NCBI RefSeq assembly: GCF_027594145.1
Contig: NZ_JAQFFK010000001.1
Coordinates: 186,001-250,000 of the forward strand
Length of the DNA: 64,000 nucleotides
Source of the DNA: Methanococcoides alaskense
Lineage (GTDB): Archaea > Halobacteriota > Methanosarcinia > Methanosarcinales > Methanosarcinaceae
Direction of reading: 5' to 3'
Position numbers and translations under genes: made by a program. Below are positions 58,344 to 64,000 of the stretch, piece by piece. The number at the start of each line of letters is the position of its first letter. Position 1 is the first letter of the stretch. The notes under the pieces are model-generated. The model saw only the letters and a program-made list of their open reading frames with translations, had not been told where the DNA came from and did no database searches.

Positions 58344-60011
58344 TCAATCCTTCCTTCTGTAAATAATATACACTGACAGCAACATACCGATTGCTGGAAG
58401 CATGCTGAATCCTGGAGTTGTTTCACTTTCTTCTTGTAGTTCAGGGGTTTCTTCAACAATTTCTTCTTCGGATGATTCCTCTTCAGAAACTACTACGACT
58501 GCATTATCGGTAGCATTTGAACTGGAAGTGTTATTTGCTTCCTCCTCTTCAGTTTCTTCTTGAATTGGCATGATTACCGCACTGCCAGTACCACTACCTC
58601 CAGAAGAGCTGCCACCGGTGTCAACATTATTGACAGTGATGTTAATTGTCTCTGAATCGGTTAGGATACTATCGTAAACTGTAAAATTAACCGAATAAGC
58701 TCCAGCTTGGGATTCGGAAGGTGTCCACGAAAATACACCTGTACTGTCATTCAATGTAGCACCTGTTGGGAGATTGGTGCCGGAGTAGACAAGGGTGTCG
58801 TTTTCAGGGTCTATGGCAATGACCGTGAAGGTTAGTGGGGCATTCTCATTAACACTTTTATCACCGATTGGGGACAGCACAGGAGGCTGGTTTTCTTTTA
58901 CTTTAACAAGCCACATGTCATTATTTGCGCCATTCTCTGTGGAACCTGCTACAATGTAGCCGTCTAAGGTTTGCTGGACAGAATATGCATAATCATGATT
59001 ACCGCCGTCAAAGGTAACATTCCAGTCCTCGGAACCTGTAGAATTGGTCTTAATAAGCCACATGTCTCGATTATCTTCATTCTCTGTGTAACCGGCTACA
59101 ATATACCCTTCATCGGATGTTTGCTGGACAGGATATGCCCCATCATCTTCAACGCTGCCGTCAAAGGTAACGTTCCAGTCCTCGGAACCTGTGGAGTCGG
59201 TCTTAATAAGCCACATGTCCCGATCTGCGATATTATCTGCGTAACCGGCTATAATATATCCTGTGTCGTTGGTCTGCTGGACAGAATATGCATGATCATT
59301 ATAACCGCCATTAAAGGTAACATTCCATTCCTCGGAACCTGTGTCGTCGGTCTTAATAAGCCATACGTCATAATCTACACTATTATTTGTGGATCCGGTC
59401 ACAATATACCCGTCGGATGTCTGCTGGACAGATCTTGAATAATCATCATTACCGCCGTCAAAGGTAACATTCCATTCCTCGGAACCTGTGGAGTCGGTCT
59501 TAACAAGCCATATGTCCCAATCTGCACTACTATTTGTGTAACCGGTCAAAATATACCCGTCGTCAGATGTCTGGTTGACCGAAGTTACATAATCAGAAGA
59601 ACCGCTGTCAAAGGTAACGTTCCAGTCCTCGGAACCTGTGGAGTCGGTTTTAAGAAGCCACATGTCCCGATCATCGCCAGTCTCCGTGGTACCGGCTACA
59701 ATATATCCGTCGGATGTCTGCTGTACAGAATATATAATATCATCATCACTAACGTTGCAGGTATAGGTAACATTCCATTCCTCGGAACCTGTGTCGTCGG
59801 TCTTAAGCAGCCACATGTCATTATTTGCGCTATTATTTGTGTAACCGGCTACAATATACCCATCGTCGGATGTCTGCTGGACAGAAGTTGCCACATCATC
59901 ATAACCGCCGTCAAAAGTAACATTCCAGTCTTCAACAACTCCTACGGCAGCTGAAGCCCCTGTGGTAACTAAAGTTAAAAGTATTACAAAAATTATTACA
60001 TATAATCTCAT
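58344..60011 (-). CDS. Surface beta-propeller-like repeat protein with PGF-CTERM-like tail
   Basis: A 555-residue secreted protein. Signal peptide (residues 1-22, ends GASAA), then seven repeats of about 50 residues with the pattern GSEEWNVTFDGG--DYAYSVQQTSDGYIVAG-T---A--DMWLIKTD, expected to form a seven-bladed propeller. An Ig-like domain follows (LSPIGDKSVNENAPLTFTV, about residues 375-465), then a Ser/Thr/Glu-rich stalk and the C-terminal sorting tail TPGFSMLPAIGMLLSVYIIYRRKD, which resembles PGF-CTERM signals cut by archaeosortase. It lies between the two copies of the tRNA-Leu/RuBisCO segment and so was probably brought in with them. Confidence 0.88.
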   Translation of the reverse strand: MRLYVIIFVILLTLVTTGASAAVGVVEDWNVTFDGGYDDVATSVQQTSDDGYIVAGYTNNSANNDMWLLKTDDTGSEEWNVTYTCNVSDDDIIYSVQQTSDGYIVAGTTETGDDRDMWLLKTDSTGSEDWNVTFDSGSSDYVTSVNQTSDDGYILTGYTNSSADWDIWLVKTDSTGSEEWNVTFDGGNDDYSRSVQQTSDGYIVTGSTNNSVDYDVWLIKTDDTGSEEWNVTFNGGYNDHAYSVQQTNDTGYIIAGYADNIADRDMWLIKTDSTGSEDWNVTFDGSVEDDGAYPVQQTSDEGYIVAGYTENEDNRDMWLIKTNSTGSEDWNVTFDGGNHDYAYSVQQTLDGYIVAGSTENGANNDMWLVKVKENQPPVLSPIGDKSVNENAPLTFTVIAIDPENDTLVYSGTNLPTGATLNDSTGVFSWTPSESQAGAYSVNFTVYDSILTDSETINITVNNVDTGGSSSGGSGTGSAVIMPIQEETEEEEANNTSSSNATDNAVVVVSEEESSEEEIVEETPELQEESETTPGFSMLPAIGMLLSVYIIYRRKD

Positions 60012-60223
60012 TTGAACAATACCCCCATTAATATATTATTATGTTTGATTATTTAAGTATTGGTGTAGTAATATCATCTATATTGGAGATTATCAATTAG
60101 CTTTTCGCTTTAAAAGCGTAAATCTTTTTTCAAGACTACTGGCACCACTCTGAGCATAGCTTATGCATTGCATATATATGGTAGAAAATGTGCAAGTCCA
60201 TGGAATATACTTACACAGAATAC

Positions 60224-60281
60224 GAAAAATGAGTTTAGAGATTGTTCCTTTTTGCGGAGGTTGCCCAGCCTGGCCAAAGGC
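60224..60281 (+). repeat. tRNA-Leu locus duplication, right copy
   Basis: Matches 33640-33697 at 56 of 58 positions, covering the upstream flank and the first 28 bases of the tRNA. Confidence 0.85.
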
Positions 60282-60331
60282 TCAGGACCCTGTCTCGTAG
60301 GAGTTCGTGCGTTCGAATCGCACCTCCCGCA
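60254..60331 (+). pseudogene. tRNA-Leu pseudogene with anticodon deletion
   Basis: GCGGAGGTTGCCCAGCC begins a 78-base sequence that ends with an intact T arm and acceptor (CTCCCGC plus A). Relative to the 85-base joined gene it lacks seven bases (GCAGGGC) and has one T-to-C change, so AAAGGC runs directly into TCAGGACCCTG. The 5' strand of the anticodon stem and part of the loop are gone and no anticodon can be formed. The lesion falls exactly on the attachment core of the element. Confidence 0.8.
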
Positions 60332-60353
60332 CTACTTTTAAAAATAATCAGCT

Positions 60354-60384
60354 TTGCTATTTCATAAACACTTCGAAATAGCAA
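60354..60384. terminator. Hairpin after the tRNA-Leu pseudogene
   Basis: TTGCTATTTC (60354-60363) pairs perfectly with GAAATAGCAA (60375-60384) over an 11-base loop. Possibly a terminator of the former tRNA gene; no T run follows on the plus strand. Confidence 0.45.
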
Positions 60385-60425
60385 GAGGTATCAACCCCTT
60401 AAATATCGGAATTAAAAAGGTTTAA

Positions 60426-60457
60426 ATCTCTACAGGTTCAGATATCCGTGTAGAGAT
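60426..60457 (-). terminator. RuBisCO terminator
   Basis: ATCTCTACA (60426-60434) and TGTAGAGAT (60449-60457) form a nine-base stem 14 bases after the RuBisCO stop; on the minus strand it is followed by TTTAAACCTTTTT. A decayed copy is at 58098. Confidence 0.7.
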
Positions 60458-60470
60458 TATTTTCGTACAA

Positions 60471-61895
60471 TTATCTATTCAAATAGAACTCGATCGCTTC
60501 TGCCAGTTCCTTATGGTCCTTGGCATATTCTGCAATGTCCATTCCCTGAAGATATGCATCACATGCCTGAACCAGTGCCTTTGCACCTGACTGGGTTCCC
60601 CCTGGGTGGGAGTGTACGCCTGAACCCATGGTCGTGATGAAATCTACATTCTCCATTACATCTATGAAGGGTTTCAGTTTCACAGGGTTAAGGCCGCCGG
60701 AAACTATGGGGCAGCATTTCTTCATGGCTCTCCAGCTATCGTCTTCGAGGATGACGTGGTGAGCAAGGTCCTCGTTGACAAGGTTGATGGCATCCTTATC
60801 GGTATCCATTATCTTTGACCATGTCTGCTCGAAGAAGTGTCCGGGTGACTTCAAATACTGGATGCCGTGGGCGGCAACAACATCTTCCGCAGGTGTACCT
60901 TGCATCTTGCCGACACCAGCTGTTCCGGTGTGTATCCCTGAAGCACCGGCAAGGCGTGCGAACTTTGACAGTACCAGAACTGAAAACCCGATGGGGTTTT
61001 CCTGTCTTGTAAAAGCACCATGTGCAGCTCTGTGGAAGTGCAGGAACACATCGGGATATCGTCTTCTGAGGGTTTGTACCGCCATCCATCCGGCCGTGAT
61101 ACCATCTATAAGGAAAGCATAGCTTCCGGGTTCGAATCCTGCATTGGTGATCATCTCACACCTTTCTATCATGGTGTCGAAATCAGCAGCTGAAACATTG
61201 AACGAGTGGACCTTCTTGTGACCGGTCTCTTTCACAGCCTTGTTCATAGCCTCTTTCACATGAGCGACCATCTTCTCATACGGGCAGAAATCCTGATTTG
61301 CCTGGGGCTCATCGTTCTTGACAAAATCTCCTCCGCCTACCCAGAAATCATAGCACACTTCCGCATATTCCGCAGAAGTAAGTCCCATCTTTGGTTTAAC
61401 TATGGTGCCGAGGATCGGTCTGTCATGAACATCAAGGTACTTTCGCATATCGTCAACAGTATAGCTTGGACCGTCATACTGTTCCAGCATGGATGGCGGG
61501 AACCATACATCCATAAGCTTCAATGCCTGGATCTCTTTCATTCCAAGGATATTGCCGACAATGTAGGTCAGTATATTCTGGACATTTCCTCCCCTGTCAA
61601 AAAGTCTCCACGGATAAGCTACCCATACCAGCTCTCTTTCCAGATCAAGCTGATACACCAGAGCATTCATGGTTCTGGAGAATGCAGTCTCTGTATTCAC
61701 TTTGATATTTGTACCCGTTGATGATTCTGCAGCGATCTCCGCAGCCGCTTGTAGTACGTTCAGATCTCCTCCCGGTATCAAGTGAAATACTCCGAGAAGG
61801 TATTCCCCATTGGTCGGATCAGGTAGTTCCAGATCCACATATGCCTGTTGTTTGGAATCGAGCGATTTTACCAGGTCCTCATAGATCAAACTCAT
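60471..61895 (-). CDS. rbcL: Archaeal RuBisCO large subunit (form II/III type)
   Basis: A 474-residue RuBisCO. Catalytic GTIVKPKMGLT has Lys167. The activation site GGGDFVKNDEPQ has carbamylated Lys193 with metal ligands Asp195 and Glu196. HFHRAAHGAF, the loop 6 segment and the C-terminal phosphate site SGVHSHPGG are all intact. In archaea this enzyme works in nucleoside/AMP salvage, carboxylating ribulose bisphosphate made from AMP to give two 3-phosphoglycerate. The M. burtonii enzyme is known as a decamer with an extra loop; HFFEQTWSKIMDTDKDAINLVNEDLAHHV is where such an insertion is expected. No AMP phosphorylase gene is in the window. Confidence 0.96.
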   Translation of the reverse strand: MSLIYEDLVKSLDSKQQAYVDLELPDPTNGEYLLGVFHLIPGGDLNVLQAAAEIAAESSTGTNIKVNTETAFSRTMNALVYQLDLERELVWVAYPWRLFDRGGNVQNILTYIVGNILGMKEIQALKLMDVWFPPSMLEQYDGPSYTVDDMRKYLDVHDRPILGTIVKPKMGLTSAEYAEVCYDFWVGGGDFVKNDEPQANQDFCPYEKMVAHVKEAMNKAVKETGHKKVHSFNVSAADFDTMIERCEMITNAGFEPGSYAFLIDGITAGWMAVQTLRRRYPDVFLHFHRAAHGAFTRQENPIGFSVLVLSKFARLAGASGIHTGTAGVGKMQGTPAEDVVAAHGIQYLKSPGHFFEQTWSKIMDTDKDAINLVNEDLAHHVILEDDSWRAMKKCCPIVSGGLNPVKLKPFIDVMENVDFITTMGSGVHSHPGGTQSGAKALVQACDAYLQGMDIAEYAKDHKELAEAIEFYLNR

Positions 61896-62073
61896 ATAGA
61901 AATAACAGTTTGCAATCTATTTGAGTTTTTTGAATACGTCATGTGGGACAAAAAGGAAATGCTGTTCGATATCACCGTTTTTGTAAGCGGTGGTATTCTA
62001 TGATCTGTTAATTTAATAGTTCTAAAATAGAATAAAGAAAAGGAAAAATATGCTTTAAAAATAAGTTATGCAC

Positions 62074-62304
62074 TTATCCATCATTTCCGATCGCTTCCGC
62101 AGGACAGGAGTCCATGGCCTCTTCGCAATTCTTCTTTTCAGCATCATTCTCGGGCTGCTTATATACAAAAGAACTCGAACCGTTTTCATTCATCTTGAAA
62201 TTATTGGGAGCTTCATCTATGCATCTCTGACAAGTGATACACTGATCATCCACGTAATAAGCTCCTTCTACATTTTCAGCCACTTTATTTTTTACATCTG
62301 CCAT
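62074..62304 (-). CDS. Single-cluster ferredoxin
   Basis: A 76-residue ferredoxin with CITCQRC (three ligands) near residue 22 and CPAEAI near 67, the pattern of one [4Fe-4S] or [3Fe-4S] cluster; the middle part is NFKMNENGSSSFVYKQP. ATG at 62304 follows GGGGGAC at good distance; an earlier TTG five codons up would overlap that ribosome site. Acts as a soluble electron carrier. Not linked to an operon. Confidence 0.9.
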   Translation of the reverse strand: MADVKNKVAENVEGAYYVDDQCITCQRCIDEAPNNFKMNENGSSSFVYKQPENDAEKKNCEEAMDSCPAEAIGNDG

Positions 62305-62404
62305 ACATAAGTCCCCCAAACTAATATCTAGAATACTCTTTAACTTTGTAAAGCTCTGTATTTATAAATTTCTGGACAACTTATGTGCAGATATTTGTGA
62401 TAAT

Positions 62405-62704
62405 TTAGAGAACATCCTTAAGGGCATTAGCAGCTACGTAAACACTGCCGATCCCGCAGATGTACTGTGTGATCCTGATGGTCTGCATGATCTCTTCCTT
62501 TGTAGCACCTGCATCCAATGCTTGCAATGCAAGAGAGCGCACTCCATTAACAGTACCTTTTGATGCATCAAGGGACAATGCCATCAGGAGCTTGTATTTG
62601 TAAGGTATTCCATTTTCCGGGAATGCGTTATGAAGGGTATCATCCAAAAGTTTGACGAATTCCGGGTCGTTATCTGCTATTATCTGAAGTGGGTCTTCTG
62701 GCAT
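62405..62704 (-). CDS. Carboxymuconolactone decarboxylase family (AhpD-like) protein
   Basis: A 99-residue all-helical CMD-fold protein: GIPYKYKLLMALSLDASKGTVNGVRSLALQALDAGATKEEIMQTIRI matches the family. The active-site CxxC of AhpD is absent; only Cys near residue 84 (YICGIG) remains, so alkylhydroperoxide reduction is doubtful. Spaced 100 bases after the ferredoxin on the same strand. Function unclear. Confidence 0.85.
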   Translation of the reverse strand: MPEDPLQIIADNDPEFVKLLDDTLHNAFPENGIPYKYKLLMALSLDASKGTVNGVRSLALQALDAGATKEEIMQTIRITQYICGIGSVYVAANALKDVL

Positions 62705-62876
62705 TTTTATTATCTCCTTATGTGTATCATTTATTGAGAGCTAACTATTTATGGTGATTCCATAGCATTCATTTATCGTTGCTCATGTAGAACATTATCT
62801 CTTTTCATGGTCATTATGTTTATCTGTAAATAGCTTCCATAAATATCAGACATATCTTGTGATCCGGGGAATTAAT

Positions 62877-63200
62877 ATGAGCTATTCACTTCTGGCAATA
62901 TCTATCTTTTTTGAGATATGCGGTACCGTTTGCATGAAAATATCCGATGGTTATTCGAACATTCCGGCATCTCTGATGATATTCGTGTTCTATGGAGTAA
63001 GTTTTAGTATTTTCCCATTTGCTTTGAAGAACATTGATGTAAGCCTTGCCTATGCCATCTGGTCAGGAGTGGGAACTGCATCCATGACCTTGATCGGGAT
63101 ATATTATTTCAAAGAGCCTGCAACAGCCATAAAGATGGTTTCCATATTCATTATCATGGTCGGTGTTCTGGGATTAAATCTCAGTGATAAGCTGGCATGA
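62877..63200 (+). CDS. SMR-family small multidrug transporter
   Basis: A 107-residue EmrE-type protein with four helices. The essential membrane Glu is in ISIFFEICGTVCMKISDGY, followed by SLAYAIWSGVGTASMTLIGIYYFKEP and a final IVGVLGLNL-like helix. ATG at 62877 gives the family length; GGGG lies 9-12 bases before it. Works as a homodimer or heterodimer; a single gene here suggests a homodimer. Exports cationic compounds or guanidinium-like solutes. Confidence 0.9.
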   Translation: MSYSLLAISIFFEICGTVCMKISDGYSNIPASLMIFVFYGVSFSIFPFALKNIDVSLAYAIWSGVGTASMTLIGIYYFKEPATAIKMVSIFIIMVGVLGLNLSDKLA

Positions 63201-63340
63201 TACACTAGGAATCTACTTATGACTATTTTCATATATTGATCATGGCAGATGGATATAGGTCTTAAAAGCAGTTACCTGTAGCAACAGCTAAATAATTTCT
63301 ACTCCCATCTAATATATAATAAATAATTGGGGGTAATCTA

Positions 63341-63724
63341 TTGATATCTGTAATCTCGGTCCTTGCTGACCTATCACTTACTCTTCAAGTGATAGCTTTT
63401 GTAATGCTTCTGTATGCTATCAATCTTAAAAAAGTGGGTCTTGCAGAGCATGGGAGGGCGTCTTCCCTTGCGGTATATGTTATGGTACCTACGATATTGT
63501 ATATGTTCTATTCTATCAGTCTGGGCTTTAGGTTGCCCGAATATGGGATCATACTTGGTTTGCACCGGCTTCTCGGCTCAATAGTTCTGATCTTCATAAT
63601 TCTTTTTGTGACCAACAGATGGAGGTTCAAAAAGAAGGTCCATATGGATATTGTAGCGGTATGCTGGACTTTGTCCTTGCTGATGGGAATTGGTGTCTAT
63701 TTGATTTCTCATGATATCTTATGA
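63341..63724 (+). CDS. Small four-helix membrane protein, unknown
   Basis: A 127-residue protein with four predicted helices (starting VLADLSLTLQVIAFVMLLYAI). Histidines in LGLHRLLG and near AEHGRASS could bind heme or metal, as in DUF420-like and cytochrome b561-like proteins, but the pattern is not decisive. TTG start follows GGGGG at 63329-63333. Predicted in the cytoplasmic membrane. Confidence 0.6.
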   Translation: MISVISVLADLSLTLQVIAFVMLLYAINLKKVGLAEHGRASSLAVYVMVPTILYMFYSISLGFRLPEYGIILGLHRLLGSIVLIFIILFVTNRWRFKKKVHMDIVAVCWTLSLLMGIGVYLISHDIL

Positions 63725-63887
63725 TATCGCTTTTCTTTTTTGTGTTCTGCTTCTTCCCATATAACACTCTCAACTGTTCCTGATCTCCAATCCTTTTCTT
63801 ATGGCTTCATTAAAGGCTTGTGTGAATTTATACATATATTAGTGCTCTTTTGTGTTCCCATTCCTCTTTGGAAGCATTCGACGAAAC

Positions 63888-63933
63888 ACTTATAAATGAT
63901 TAATCGTTATGTATATGTGCAATCATTAATCAT
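63888..63933 (+). promoter_or_regulatory. Promoter with inverted repeat
   Basis: CTTATAAA-like TATA sequence (63889-63896) and ATGATTAAT (63896-63904) paired with ATTAATCAT (63925-63933) across 20 bases. It lies 40 bases before the gene starting at 63971 and may be an operator. Confidence 0.4.
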
Positions 63934-63970
63934 GATAAATTGCACTGCACCAACAAGGAGGAATACATAT

Positions 63971-64000
63971 ATGGACACATATTACACAGGTTCGATGATG
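63971..64000 (+). CDS. Start of a gene cut by the window edge
   Basis: ATG at 63971 follows AAGGAGG (63955-63961) at nine bases; only MDTYYTGSMM can be read. Nothing can be said about its function. Confidence 0.55.
   Translation, partial: MDTYYTGSMM

Noticed and set aside
58971-59438. 155-codon plus-strand open frame inside the propeller gene
   Set aside because: It is the antisense of the coding repeats and has no start signal.
58344-60011. Regular ~150-base repeats that could suggest a satellite or CRISPR-like array
   Set aside because: The repeats are in one open frame and encode protein repeats of about 50 residues; spacing and variation follow codons.

Overview
The window comes from a methylotrophic methanogen of the Methanosarcinaceae, very probably Methanococcoides. 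Three things support this. First, dimethylamine methyltransferase MtbB carries an in-frame UAG at codon 356, the known pyrrolysine position. Second, the RuBisCO is a 474-residue protein that reads like the archaeal enzyme of Methanococcoides burtonii. Third, archaeal information genes (aIF2-gamma, RpoE1, Spt4, S24e, S27ae, a PAN-type ATPase) sit beside a PGF-CTERM-like surface protein. Species assignment is from memory of these families, not from a search.

Region 1 (1-33.6 kb) is ordinary chromosome. It opens with Maf, a DUF427 protein, a rubredoxin-ThDP-enzyme fusion, a CDGSH iron-sulfur protein and MscS. A MarR-controlled RND exporter operon follows, with two surface proteins. Next is the conserved aIF2g-PIN-rpoE1-spt4-dpcK-S24e-S27ae cluster. 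The dimethylamine island comes next: sensor kinase, response regulator and Msr-type regulator on the minus strand, divergent from mtbC-mtbB-permease. Sensor proteins, small Cys-rich proteins, PAN, a Q-rich winged-helix protein, UvrB, SOUL, photolyase and a MarR-MATE pair complete the region, with tRNA-Glu and tRNA-Gly.

Region 2 (33.7-56.7 kb) is a ~23-kb integrated element that splits a tRNA-Leu(UAG) gene in the anticodon loop. A 15-bp core lies at both ends and the tyrosine integrase abuts the right end. Just inside the left end lies a complete tRNA-Leu(UAG) of different sequence with an encoded CCA, apparently a replacement for the gene the element breaks. The element carries a five-gene BREX/DISARM-like defence operon (DUF499 ATPase, PglZ-like protein, DUF1156 methylase, small protein, SNF2 helicase), a decayed stretch, a serine recombinase, an Abi-alpha-like protein, and a replication module. 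That module has a DUF927 helicase and a strikingly mirror-symmetric array of twelve 9-bp iterons (50970-51312), the best candidate for an undescribed origin.

Region 3 (56.7-60.4 kb) is a scar of further recombination. It holds the 3' half of the tRNA, an antitoxin with a zeta-like toxin broken by a UGA inside its P-loop, a solo inverted-repeat end, a decayed copy of the RuBisCO 3' end with its terminator, a PGF-CTERM-like repeat protein, and another copy of the tRNA-Leu locus with a lesion in the anticodon.

Region 4 (60.4-64 kb) returns to chromosome: RuBisCO, ferredoxin, a CMD-family protein, an SMR transporter, a membrane protein, and the start of a gene cut by the window edge.

Three genes (RND exporter, mtbC and a membrane protein in the element) have good Shine-Dalgarno sequences but ATA or ACG where ATG is expected.
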